Shown here piece after piece: positions 54,632 through 64,000 of a stretch of DNA of 64,000 bases. The DNA comes from Lytechinus variegatus (taxonomy: Eukaryota; Echinodermata; Echinoidea; Temnopleuroida; Toxopneustidae). Positions within the stretch are counted from its first letter, which is position 1, and each line of letters begins with the position of its first letter. The DNA is taken from the NCBI RefSeq assembly GCF_018143015.1, contig NC_054748.1, positions 18,825,225 to 18,889,224 of the forward strand, in the 5' to 3' direction. The notes under the pieces are model-generated. The model did no database searches. It saw only the letters and a program-made list of their open reading frames with translations, and was not told the DNA's origin. A program made the position numbers and the translations under genes.

Positions 54632-55171
54632 GTGATCTGTCAATCGACAGATCAACTATTAATTTCGTAAGAATTTTCTTTTATATTTATTTCTTAATTT
54701 TTATTTTTCAACCCTTTTCTTGTTACCATAAAATCTCCATATCTACATCATCAATTATCTTCAAAATATCATCAGATATGGGGACTTATCATGTCATGTG
54801 TATAAAGCAAGTTCAAGGTCAAAAGGTCATCATGACGTCATCTAGACGCCATTTTGTAAAATCCCATTATCAATCATATCTTCATTATCAATTATCAAAA
54901 ATTAACAATATTTACATCACATTTACTTCAGGTCAAGGGTCAACTGCCCATGTCCAACAACAACGAAATCAAAATGCAAATGATTATAAACGGGAAAAAA
55001 ATTTTTTTTTTGCCGAAGTGAATCATCTGCTGCTAAACATAAACCCAATATAAGACCGACTGAAGGTGAACTTTCTCAATAGTGACGTATACTTTTTCAA
55101 CCTAAGTCTTGTTTGTTATTGTCACTTTAAGTTATCGTAATTGCCTCCATTTTATTGCGTATCATTACAGG
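54632..55171. other. Spacer between the integrase and MULE fragments
   Basis: Includes the short hairpin GTGATCTGTCAATCGACAGA TCAAC (54641-54665) and AT-rich DNA with GGTCATCATGACGTCATCT. No gene. Confidence 0.45.
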
Positions 55172-56040
55172 TTGTATGCTAAAATCTTCAAGAAACAATA
55201 TGGAGCAGCAACTGGTGAAGAGATGTATGCTGACCTTGAAAGGAAGAGCAGCACCAGTTATGAGCCAAAATTGAAGTGACACCTGACAATCAAACAATCG
55301 TTGCCATTTGCATTCCTCTTACGAAGAGGGTACATGAAACATAGTGGCGAGATCATTTTCGTTGATTCAAGCGGGAACTGTGACCGTCACAACAGTCGCA
55401 TCTTTGTGGTTCTAACACACTCATCTGCTGGAGGCCTTCCACTTGGGATGCTCATAACTACGTCAGAATCAACGCCCACAATTCAAGCAGGATTTAGTCT
55501 CCTCCAGTCTATCCTACCAGAGAGAGCATTTTTTGGAAGGGGTGCAACGGGGCCGCAAGTTATCATGACAGACGACTGCAAGTCCCTCCGTCAAGGACTG
55601 CATGCAGCGTATCCCCAGTCATCGTTGATCCTGTGTGTTTTTCACCTTCTACAGGCCCTCTGGAGATGGTTGTGGGACACAAATAACCATATTAGCAAGC
55701 AGGATTGTCCACACCTACCTAACACCTTAAAGGAGCTTATTTATGTCAACAACTCCTTAGATCTAGAAAGCTGATTTCTACAGATTCAGGAAGATGAGGT
55801 AGTTGCAAGGTATCAAAAATTCAAGGAGCACTTAGCAGATATCTTCGCGAGGCGCAGTGCTTGGGCTCTTTGTCTTCACCAATCTGCAAAACTGCCTCTT
55901 CGAGGAAACATCACGAACAACTTCGTTGAGGGTGCCATGCAGGTAATCATGGAGGTGTTCAACCGACTCAAAGCCTTCAATGTTACCCAGTTGTTTCACT
56001 TCTTTGTTACCCGTTTGACTGCATACTATTATTATTATCA
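55172..56040 (+). pseudogene. MULE transposase, two in-frame TGA codons
   Basis: One frame throughout: LYAKIFKKQYGAATGEEMYA, TGA at 55277, then GEIIFVDSSGNCDRHNSRIF, VVLTHSSAGGLPLGMLITTS, AFFGRGATGPQVIMTDDCKS, LILCVFHLLQALWRWLWD, TGA at 55772, then FARRSAWALCLHQSAKLPLR, GNITNNFVEGAMQVIMEVFN, and RLKAFNVTQLFHFFV-TRLTAY. The first acid is the Asp of FVDSSGNCD, the second is in MTDDC, C-x2-H is CVFH, and the third is the Glu of NNFVEGAM. This is a nearly complete MULE catalytic domain of a family distinct from 42614. It is cut after TRLTAY by ATT repeats of a SINE. Both disruptions are TGA. Confidence 0.88.
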
Positions 56041-56110
56041 TTATCAAGTCCTGTTTATACAGGGAATAGCCTGCATACTGTTCTCACAGGGGGCCCTGTT
56101 ACAAGTGTAG
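56028..56110 (-). mobile_element. SINE 3' end, inverse orientation
   Basis: TATTATTATTATCATTATCA AGTCCTGTTTATACAGGGAA TAG...GGGGGCCCTGTTACAAGTG. The complement ends in ATAAACAGGACTTGATAAT-GATAATAAT, a SINE tail. It truncates the MULE transposase frame. Confidence 0.6.
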
Positions 56111-57570
56111 ATAAGCAAAGGAAACAAAAACAGAACAATACAACAAAAAGAAAATAGTCCTATAGACAAATATTGTGAGTTTTCAAAAAGACAAAATAAA
56201 AATCACTTTGATCCTAGGTGGACAAATTAATCAACATCTTGTAAAAGCAAAGTGAATGAAGGGGTTCAAACCTGGAAGATAAAATGACTTAAACTGCATG
56301 TAAGTAGCGAATATCTAAATTGTTAAGGTTTAGATTAGGACAAGAACCTTTTTATTATGAAATAAACCTAACATGATTGTATAAATCGATATAGCAATGG
56401 AAAATAATTTTCAGAGTGACGAAATTTACATTTGAGACCCATGGTTTTCTTGACAGTTAATTGAGGTAAACTTGAGCTGTGCGAATACTGAGATTGACAA
56501 ATTTGAGCGGGGAGCGAGGTTGGATGGAAGGAAAAGGCGAGTTGAGATAGAAGGGGAGAGATTGCGAGAGGGAGGTCGAGAGAAAAAAGAGGGGGGGAGT
56601 GTGACACTAGAGAGAAGGGAACAGAGATTGAGATGGAGGGGGGGGAGTGAGGGCAATATTTGAATCCATTCATTCATTCATGTTTCATAAAGAAACAGAG
56701 ATGGTGCGAGAGGCTGGGTAGGGGGAGAAAGATAGTATCCAAAAGTGGGGGGAGGGCAAAGAGAAAGAGTACTTGGCCATCATAGAAAAAGAAACACTGA
56801 TATTCGCCGATGGGGGTGACGAGGACATTACGACGAGTCAATTCATCCCGCAATTCATGATTCATAAAGAAACAGAGAGCGTGTGACAGAGCATAGAGTC
56901 GAGCTATTACAGGGGAAGGGAGATTGCAAGAGAGAGGGGAGAGAGAAATCGTTCATTACTTTAATGTACAAATTGATGAAGCTATAGAACTATCGCGAAG
57001 TCCATGCGCCTGCGCACTTCATTTTTTAGCTCAACTCATGAATAATTCATGCACCATAGTGCTCCCATGTACGGAAAAAATATTTGCGTACCCGCGGGCT
57101 GGCATTATGAGACTACATGATCCGAATGTTGCATGCTGAGTGATCATACAGGTACTATATGAGTAATGAGATGGCGCTTTTCAAAGTGGCTCTGGCTTAT
57201 TGGTTTTAAAGATTACGAAAGCATAAAATATCAATTTCCCCTGCCTTGAATGTTTAACATCATTTACACTCAAGATAAAAAAATATTTTCTATCTTACAC
57301 ATGTGTCTGACTGTCGCTATGGGAACAGTCAGATAAAAACAGTCAGCATCATTTCATAAATAACCTCCCATTATTAAACGCTTACCACAATGTTCACAGA
57401 TGATCAAGTGACATGAGCCGATGCTGTAACACCTAATCATCTAGACACAGATGCAGCAATTGCCCTTCTAAAGGGTCTACTACACTTAACCCTCTCACTC
57501 TCAGATTCACCAATACCATATATTGCACACCAGTCTCACGGTTGGAGGAGGGTTAACGGATCGGGGTTCC
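56111..57570. other. Non-coding interval with purine-rich tract
   Basis: 56500-56780 is a GA-rich low-complexity tract (GAGAGGGAGGTCGAGAGAAA and others). TTTCATAAAGAAACAGAGA occurs twice (56683 and 56861). Short frames here are compositional artefacts. This lies downstream (3') of the IFTAP-like gene on the minus strand. Confidence 0.5.
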
Positions 57571-57702
57571 TCAGCTTCCAGATGGCATAAATCCAGATGG
57601 AGGTCCATGACCAGGCGCCCATTTGGGGGTGAGGATGACATTGTCGTAGTCAAAGTCGGGATCGATGCTGAATGGCTGGACATCATCCAGAGGCACAGAC
57701 AC
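57571..57702 (-). CDS. IFTAP: IFTAP-like gene, last exon
   Basis: Minus strand: acceptor CTATGTTAG, then 44 codons VSVPLDDVQPFSIDPDFDYD, NVILTPKWAPGHGPPSGFMP-SGS, TGA. The segment 'VQ.FS(I/L)D..FDYDNV.LT.K(F/W).P' is the conserved C-terminal block of vertebrate IFTAP (C11orf74), a small acidic protein that associates with the IFT-A train of cilia. The vertebrate protein continues further past this block. Phase 0 agrees with exon 59535-59707. Confidence 0.8.
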   Translation of the reverse strand: MSVPLDDVQPFSIDPDFDYDNVILTPKWAPGHGPPSGFMPSGS

Positions 57703-58206
57703 CTAACATAGAAGACAAGAAGAAATCAAAATGTTTTCATTTTAAATAAGGGTTTGGTACTGCAAAATCGTAAAATAGCTTTAAAACAAACATACTGAAG
57801 CATTTCGACATGCACTCATCGGAGTTTTGGTCATTTGCGCATGCTTGAGGCAGCCTTAATCCAGCTAACATATCTGATTCTGTGCCGCCAGAAGAAGTTT
57901 CTAAGAACCCTTGCGTTATTTTAGTTGCTTCGCTTCAATATACGGCTGGTAACAAGCCTAACTTGTTTACTTTAGAGTCAATCATGGCTCGTCCATTGTC
58001 TAGTTTTGGTTCTGTTAAATATATTGCTTTGCCCTCGCGTTTCGGTCATTCATGCGATGGTGAGTACATGTCGAAAAGCTTCAGTATGTCTGTTTTTAAA
58101 GCTATTTTACGTTTTTATTTTAGTATCATTTCACAGGCTTTCAAACTCATTCTCCTAACTTACTATCTCATTCCAACTTACCGAATGAAGTTACAAGGGG
58201 GGGGGC

Positions 58207-58672
58207 TGTTGTAGGCTACTGTAATCCTTGCATCTGATTGGCTGTTGCAAGCTACTGTAATCCTTGCATGTGATTGGCTGTTGCAAGCTACTGTAATCCT
58301 TGCATGTGATTGGCTGTTGCAAGCTACTGTAATCCTTGCATGTGATTGGCTGTTGCAAGCTACTGTAATCCTTGCATCTGATTGGCTGTTGCAAGCTACT
58401 GTAATCCTTGCATGTGATTGGCTGTTGCAAGCTACTGTAATCCTTGCATGTGATTGGCTGTTGCAAGCTACTGTAATCCTTGCATCTGATTGGCTGTTGC
58501 AAGCTACTGTAATCCTTGCATGTGATTGGCTGTTGTAGGCTACTGTAATCCTTGCATGTGATTGGCTGTTGCAAGCTACTGTAATCCTTGCATGTGATTG
58601 GCTGTTGCAAGCTACTGTAATCTTTGCATCTGATTGGCTGTTGTAGGCTACTGTAATCCTTGCATGTGATTG
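58207..58672. repeat. 36-bp minisatellite, about 13 units
   Basis: Unit CTGTTGCAAGCTACTGTAAT, then CCTTGCATGTGATTGG. Variants CATCTGA/CATGTGA and TGCAAGC/TGTAGGC alternate along the array, showing higher-order pairs. As 36 is a multiple of three, several frames stay open on both strands (12-residue repeats), with no sign that any is a gene. The unit core matches the family D MITE (6086-6230), and the flank after the array (TGGTCAGTGAAAATTCCTGA...CATGAAATGG) matches that MITE's right half. Confidence 0.95.
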
Positions 58673-58773
58673 GCTATGAGAAACTTGGTCAGTGAAAATT
58701 CCTGACAAACTCTCCATGAAATGGATTAACTGGCATTCCCAAGAAGAATTTCAGTAGACTATGCAACCCAAAT

Positions 58774-59056
58774 ATAAACATCAGCATCAACACCAAACAT
58801 CAGCATCAACACCAAACACCGGCATCAACATCAGCATCAACACCAAACATCGGCATCAACACCAAACATCAGCATCAACACCAAACATCAGCATCAACAC
58901 CAAACACCGGCATCAACACCAAACATCAGCATCAACACCAAACATCAGCATCAACACCAAACATCAGCATCAACACCAAACACCGGCATCAACATCAGCA
59001 TCAACACCAAACACTGGCATCAACATCAGCATCAACACCAAACACCGGCATCAACA
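58774..59056. repeat. 19-bp minisatellite
   Basis: Units ACATCAGCATCAACACCAA, with interspersed shorter CATCAACATCAG pieces and ACACCGG variants. The resulting His/Gln/Ser/Thr frame is an artefact. A looser CACCAACACCAGCACC tract follows at 59369-59505. Confidence 0.93.
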
Positions 59057-59534
59057 CGGACATCAGAATTGTATGAGCCTACAATCTTTTCAAAATATGT
59101 AGGGTGTGATAGGTCATGGTTTACAAAACATACAAATACATCCAATCACTTCATATACCATGGGTGGTGTTAGGTTTGGTGCTAAATATTGGTTTTCAAC
59201 CAAATTTTACTTCAGCAAAGTACTAAAATTAAAGATAGGACTTGGAGGAAATCTTACTCGGTGTTGAGAACCCTATAAATGCCACTGTGACCATGTTCTG
59301 TAAACTCAGATTAGGTATTTGTCTTTTGAAGCTACAGGAAGGGAATTTAAAATTAACTACAAAAGTACCAACATCAGCCTCAACACAAACCCCAGCAACA
59401 AAATAAACACCAGCACTACCACCACCAATAATGTACACCAAAACCGATTCTAGCACTAACAGTATAACCAACACCAGCACCAACATCCACAAAAACACCA
59501 AATTCATAACTGCCTGGGTAGAATAAAACATTAC

Positions 59535-59707
59535 CTTGGTACTCCCTTCAGCTACATCAGTTCCTATAGGTGGATCAGTGACTGTAGCACTTGGTAACTG
59601 AGTTATGTGTACAGTATGATAAGGACTGGATGATGTGTCTTCTGCAGCATCCACTTCACCAGGGTAGAGATCCAGTGCGGACAGTCTTCCCGTTGTTTCT
59701 GAAATCT
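59535..59707 (-). CDS. IFTAP: IFTAP-like gene, third visible exon
   Basis: Minus strand: acceptor TTCTACTGCAG, 173 nt, donor CAAG|GTAATG. With the phase-1 G of the previous exon it reads EISETTGRLSALDLYPGEVD, AAEDTSSSPYHTVHITQLPS, then ATVTDPPIGTDVAEGSTK. 'L.PGEV(D/E)..(E)DTS(S/T)S' matches the middle of vertebrate IFTAP. The remainder is poorly conserved. Confidence 0.75.
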
Positions 59708-61611
59708 CTGCAGTAGAAGAAAAAACAAGAAAAGTCCACATATTTAAGGGCTATATTGTGTCACTTGTTTGTCTATGGTTGCTATGCCAGGCAAACATTT
59801 ATATATGATCAGAATACACTTACATGGATGCAAAGCTGCACCAAATAAGCAGACGGGGAAAAGAGGAAAAAAAGTTTTAGAAATGTAGGTTTAATTATTT
59901 AACCTAAGCAGGAAATACTTTAAATGATTTAATTAGATTCTGAATTTTGTAAATTGGAAAACTAGAATTTAAACTTTAAAGCTAAATGAAAGTACTTGCA
60001 GTAAACACTGATTTCACGATCTCGAAAGTCTGTGAAACCAGGCTTAATTGTAACTTTATCATCGAGGTTCTAGATCTGGTACACTTACATAAACTGATCT
60101 CAGTGAAATCTAAGCCGAAAAATGTTCACACTGAAGATTACCCACACAGATAAGCGCACGTGGGACAGTGCATTGTTATTGCTTTGAATATTGGGCCGAC
60201 ATTTGACTCGAATCCTGTGCTTATTTGCTAATTTCTCAGCAATTACACAATTTCTTCCAGAATCCTTTGGCACATAATTTTTTATTCATACAAACAGACA
60301 CTTCTGTTATCATTTTATTGGATTCTATAAAAAGTATTTTTGAGATCATTACCACAACTGGCATTTATCTTTAATCAGCCTATTCTATTGAAATCATTAT
60401 GGTGTTGACACAAGACTTCATAGAATTCAGGGTGTTGAAAAAAAGCCCAATATGAGACTTACAAATTTGAGCATTTCTTGTAATAATTATACTCAGCTGG
60501 TAAGCTACGAAATTGGATGTGACTTGCATTATGCCTTTTATAGCATTCAAATTTGTTTTTCCAACTTCCTTGCACATATACACATTTTATCACACGACAG
60601 TGGGTGCTCATCCTAGTACGTAAGCGGGTGAATGAAGTGCACCTTTACCACCTTTGATCTGATAATATATATTGACTGTTGCGCCCTCTATATTTTGTGC
60701 ATTCACTAAACCATAACATAAGTGCTAGATTATTTCTACATAAACATGCAACACCTTTCTCACAACTGGGTGTTGTGGCGTGCGCCTGTAATCCAAGCTG
60801 AGGGGAAGTTACAAATTGATGCAGAGGTTCGAACCCTGGTCACGTCTTTTGGATGGTGACGTTAAATGTCGGTCCCAGACGTAAATAATCATGTCTGATT
60901 GATACACGTCTGACAAAACAAATACACACACACATCTTTACCACATGTATGGACAAATCTAGTCATAGTTATTTTACTATAGATGGTTCCCCCGGTCAAA
61001 AAATGCAATGAGCCAAAAATAGTGTACCAGTACTAGTATCTCTCTAGCTCTGTGATTGGACATGATAAGAGAGGGGAGGAGAAAAGCGGAATATTCAGAC
61101 TTTTTTCTGATTGAAAAAACAGATATAAGATTACAGAGGGAAATCCGGAATTCCGTATAAAAACAGAAAAGTGGCATCCCTGTTATTATGACCCTTTTCC
61201 TTCATTTCTCATGTGATGTGACGAGTAATGATACAAATGGAAGAGAAATAAAAATATATGGCTCATTCTTGGAACAAGCTTTAACTATTGTTACTTTGAT
61301 GTAAATAGTTTTAGCCAGATCTTCAAAGAGTAATGGTATTTTTAATACTATTCAATCTTGACAGAAAAGAAAATGATCCCTTATAAACTAGTCAGCAGGG
61401 ACAGACCCTGATTGGAACATTGATCAACGGATGTGCCTCCACGCAAAGACTAGCACACACAAAACTTGCTGTTCCAATCAAGAGAGCCTTCGGTACACAA
61501 GGCATGAATAGGCTGCACATTCAGACCATTAACTCGAGTGAAGGGTTTGCCCAGCAGACTACTTATAAACAGCCAATGTTAATTCATCATCAAATATAAC
61601 AACAAACCAAC
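59708..61611. other. IFTAP-like intron with a SINE
   Basis: Contains the SINE at 60768-60916; otherwise AT-rich with no coding signal. The frame at 60977-61177 (minus) is not supported. Confidence 0.5.
60768..60916 (+). mobile_element. tRNA-derived SINE
   Basis: An A-box-like GTGTTGTGGCGTGCGCCTGT AATCC and the B box GAGGTTCGAACCCTGGT form a Pol III promoter at expected spacing. They are followed by GGATGGTGACGTTAAATGTC GGTCCCAGACG, a conserved central domain seen in several invertebrate SINE families, and an AC-rich tail. Confidence 0.75.
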
Positions 61612-61828
61612 CTTGAACACTTGTCTCAGAAACACTATCTCCCTCATTTACTTTCTCCACCATCTCTGGAGTGACAGTGGGAGGGACACTTTTTGCTGCT
61701 TCCCTCTCTGCTTCTGTCTGTGTGTCAAACGAGGCCACGTAGTTGGTGCTGGAGTCATCGAAATTGATTTCTTCATCATCGCTGAGAAGCTCACTTTCAC
61801 TGTCCGGTTCGTCTAGATAATTATCAAC
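61612..61828 (-). CDS. IFTAP: IFTAP-like gene, second visible exon
   Basis: Minus strand: acceptor CTTGCGTCTCAG, 217 nt, donor TCAAG|GTTGGT, phase 0 to 1. It reads VDNYLDEPDSESELLSDDEE, INFDDSSTNYVASFDTQTEA, then EREAAKSVPPTVTPEMVEKV. 'VDN(F/Y)LD..(D)...DEE' matches the vertebrate IFTAP block. Strongly acidic and probably disordered. Confidence 0.78.
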
Positions 61829-61858
61829 CTGAGACGCAAGAGAATCATGTAACAGCCC

Positions 61859-62125
61859 GGGCCCCATCTTACAAAGAGTTATGATGGATCCGATCAATCG
61901 CAACTATGGAAAGCCAGCAACGTCAACATCTAAAATACATGTTTGATCAAAATATTTTCTAGCAATTATGTATATTCATATATTGACCGTTTTCTTGACA
62001 AAAACTTCTCTTAGATTTCAAAGGACATGGTGGAAATTTCCTGAAGAAAAAATTATAACATTGATGGGTTTCCATATTCTTGAGATTGATCGGATCAATC
62101 ATAATTCTTTGTAAGACAGGGCCCT
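61859..62125. mobile_element. Family C fold-back MITE copy 2
   Basis: GGCCCCATCTTACAAAGAGT TATGATGGATCCGATCAATC against GATCGGATCAATCATAATTC TTTGTAAGACAGGGCCC. The interior matches 5411-5686 (CAAAATATTTTCTAG, AAAGGACAT). Confidence 0.85.
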
Positions 62126-62162
62126 GGTGTACCTATTGAAATGATGTGAAATCTTAATCAGA

Positions 62163-62434
62163 AGCCGTCTTACAGATGAGTTACGATTTATCCAATCAAT
62201 TGTAACTCTATGGAAATCCATCAGTGTCGTGATTTTTTTTCTACGAAAAACTTGCACAATGTCCTCTGTATGCAAAGAGAAGCGCAGTGAATTTTCACGA
62301 AAACAATGAATGCATGAATATACATACATCATAGCTAGAAAATATTTTGAACAGGCATAATAAATTTTGACATTACTGGCCGTCCATAGTTACGATTGAT
62401 TGGATCTCTGTAACTCTTTGTAAGACGGGGCCCT
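62163..62434. mobile_element. Family C fold-back MITE copy 3, opposite orientation
   Basis: AGCCGTCTTACAGATGAGTT ACGATTTATCCAATCAATTG on the left and TACGATTGATTGGATCTCTG TAACTCTTTGTAAGACGGGG CCC on the right. Inner pieces (TAGAAAATATTTTGA) appear in inverse order relative to copy 2. Confidence 0.8.
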
Positions 62435-62451
62435 GGGCTCTTGTCACTAAC

Positions 62452-62535
62452 TAATTTGCTTTCAGCCAATCAGACGCAAGGATTTCAGTAGCTTTTTTAA
62501 CGAAATCATTGACAGAAATCTTTACAACACCCTTC
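62452..62535. mobile_element. Family D fragment, inverted
   Basis: TTTGCTTTCAGCCAATCAGA CGCAAGGATTTCAGTAGCTT TTTTAAC is the inverse of the family D core at 6086-6230. It directly follows the family C copy. Confidence 0.65.
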
Positions 62536-62664
62536 CAAGATGAATGAATATGTTCAGATAAACAAGAATTAGGATACCAGCAGACAAGTATGTCAAATAA
62601 AATTGGCAGGAAAGTTAATCAACAACTTTTCCCTTGAAGCCAGGAATAAGATCTTTGTTTTTAC

Positions 62665-62742
62665 CTTGGTGTATTTTGTGGACTTTCTCTGGACATCAGA
62701 TGAAATGGGTTCCTTCTCATTAATGAAATCCTCTCCCAACTC
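62665..62742 (-). CDS. IFTAP: IFTAP-like gene, first visible exon
   Basis: Minus strand: acceptor TTTTTTTTCCTAG, 26 codons ELGEDFINEKEPISSDVQRK, STKYTK, donor CAAG|GTAAAA, phase 0-0, joining VDNYLD of the next exon. The start codon and the region matching the vertebrate N-terminus are not in this exon and probably lie beyond 64000 or in an exon I could not see. Confidence 0.6.
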
Positions 62743-62898
62743 CTAGGAAAAAAAAGAGAAACCGATTAAAATGTTATCACTACTATATTTTTTGACAATC
62801 TTAATATTCATCTAAGAAATCGATAGTATCATTTAACGTCTTTATGTGCTTCCAAATTGAATTGGATATTAACGCCCTGGCTGTAGCCAGCAAAGACT

Positions 62899-63816
62899 CA
62901 AAGGCCATCGCATACCTTACGATCGTTCTGCGACCCGATTTTGGAATAAAACGCAGAATTTGATGCTAATATCGAGACGTGGAATATCTTACTATGTAAT
63001 CATCGTACAAATACCTACATTCACATATTTGTGACTATGCTATCCTTATTTTAATAAAAGCGAATTTAATATCGTCACAGTAATCGTATGATTGGCTAAA
63101 ATTTAAAAATAATTTAGCCTTTACTTCAAAATAAAGTCTTGCAATCATCCAAAATTGTTATTCAAGTATACTTATATAATATTGACTGGCCTCGAGGGGA
63201 ACATCAAATATATTGCCAGCAAAAGAATCACATTGGCCCGAGTGTTTAGACAAGGGCAATATGGGTCATTTAAGGGCAATATATTTGATGTTCCCCGAAG
63301 CCAGTCAATATTTTTATCATCCCAAATCAGATATCTAGAGCAAAAATCATGATAATGGGGATATTTCTTTTAAAAATAGAGTTCTATTGTGTCATGTTAA
63401 TATCGGTCTAGGCTCTGCACTTTACCATTATGACGTACTTGCAAGCGCTCGGATCCAGCGTTGTCTTTATTATGACGTATATTGTTGGTGTCGGTATGAA
63501 GCGCATCCACAAATGCCCGGATGTGAGACCAGGGAAAATACAGAGGTATATTTTGCGTCGTCTCTGCATGCAAAGTAAATACGCGCATTGAGACAGAGGA
63601 AAATACAAACAATATACCTACCCTTCCCGATATTCAGAAAATGTAGGGCAATACGGTTTTGTAAATGACCAGCTCAGATGTCTGATACGGGTGATAATAT
63701 CAGTTAATTTCAGCCTCTACATGTATATAAAAAGATACTATTTCCAGAAAATTAACAAAATGCGATTAGTTCCAAAATCGGATCGTAGACCAGTTGTAAG
63801 GTGTGTGGTGGCCTTA
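62899..63816. mobile_element. Long fold-back element with a nested hairpin
   Basis: Left AAAGGCCATCGCATACCTTA CGATCGTTCTGCGACCCGAT TTTGGAA pairs with right TTCCAAAATCGGATCGTAGA CCAGTTGTAAGGTGTGTGGT GGCCTT. Arms are about 55 bp with mismatches. The element encloses the hairpin at 63178-63312. Confidence 0.75.
63178..63312. mobile_element. Nested perfect-armed hairpin
   Basis: AATATTGACTGGCCTCGAGG GGAACATCAAATATATTGCC and GGGCAATATATTTGATGTTC CCCGAAGCCAGTCAATATT form arms of about 40 bp around a 55-bp loop that itself repeats GGGCAATA(T). Confidence 0.85.
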
Positions 63817-64000
63817 ACTGCATTTGAGCATTTCAAGGAATAATTTCATACTAGGTTCCCATCTACCTCACATTTTTGTTTTTATTGTATATTTCCAATG
63901 CTTACTGCACTCTTTCCTCTTGCTTTGCAAAATTTAGCACGAATACCAATGAACAAACAAAACCTGCACATTTATTTCAAAGAATAGTGGATTTCTTGGC

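Larger units (their letters stand above)
57703..59534. other. IFTAP-like intron holding two minisatellites
   Basis: Apart from the arrays at 58207-58672 and 58774-59056, this intron holds an unrecognised open frame near 57882-58080 on plus (VPPEEVSKNPCVILVASLQY), which may be transposon-derived. Nothing else is supported. Confidence 0.5.
62743..64000. other. IFTAP-like intron or 5' flank
   Basis: Holds the fold-back at 62899-63816 and an AT-rich end. No upstream IFTAP exon was identified. Confidence 0.45.

Noticed and set aside
56368..56865. Ser/Pro/Leu-rich minus ORFs and the Arg/Glu/Gly-rich plus ORF
   Set aside because: Both arise from the purine-rich tract at 56500-56780.
58178..58717. 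A 179-residue minus-strand frame of repeated 12-residue units
   Set aside because: It is the 36-bp minisatellite read in a frame that stays open because 36 is a multiple of three. Other frames on both strands are open too, and there is no splice or start context.
58761..59102. His/Gln/Ser-rich ORF
   Set aside because: Product of the 19-bp repeat. Composition is fully explained by the tandem array.
60768..60860. Possible tRNA gene from the A and B boxes
   Set aside because: The sequence between the boxes does not fold as a cloverleaf and it continues into a SINE central domain.

Overview
This window reads as nuclear DNA of a marine invertebrate. It is AT-rich, has introns with GT-AG borders, has no operons, and is packed with transposon debris. 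A sea urchin or related deuterostome is my best guess. It rests on the SINE tails (an AAGCGCTATATAAA core followed by ATT repeats), on many fold-back MITEs starting GGGGCC...TTACAAAGAGTTACGATT, and on an IFTAP-like gene. I cannot prove the species from the sequence.

Only two host genes can be supported. At the left edge (378-1826, plus) lie the last exons of a PLEKHA5/6/7-like gene. At the right edge (62742 down to 57571, minus) lie four phase-consistent exons that include the C-terminus of an intraflagellar-transport-associated protein (IFTAP/C11orf74) homologue; its first exon(s) are not visible.

Layout. 1-1826: PLEKHA-like 3' end, with decayed copies of one exon in its intron. 1827-18000: AT-rich DNA carrying at least a dozen non-autonomous fold-back elements, two of them nested inside others. 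18191-18560: a LINE 3' end. 19486-20070: a HECT/G2E3-like terminal exon. 20446-21546: a frame-broken pogo/Tigger transposase and a 92-bp tandem array. 23244-47123: a transposon-gene region built on a direct duplication (24726-31954 and 37078-42584). It contains OB-like and ZAD-like exons, the N-terminal exons of a Mutator-like (MULE) transposase, a piggyBac transposase fragment and a second, different Mutator-type fragment between the copies. Beyond copy 2 lies a chain of MULE core exons whose splice phases agree. 45321-46087: a 767-bp element with 17-bp inverted ends and TTAA duplications, inserted in a SINE. 48200-51600: Cys/His-rich and Myb/SANT-like fragments. 53389-56040: a retroviral-type integrase core broken by a palindrome, then a MULE transposase with two in-frame TGA codons. 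57571-64000: the IFTAP-like gene with a 36-bp minisatellite, a 19-bp minisatellite, a SINE and several fold-backs in its introns or 3' flank.

The most informative structures are pairs that act as empty and filled sites. Copy 2 of the duplication preserves the uninterrupted site of a 736-bp TA-flanked element present in copy 1. A 440-bp difference between the copies removes the start of an acidic ORF. A SINE is split cleanly at TTAA. Three minisatellites appear to have grown inside elements or next to related ones. No tRNA, rRNA or CRISPR was seen.
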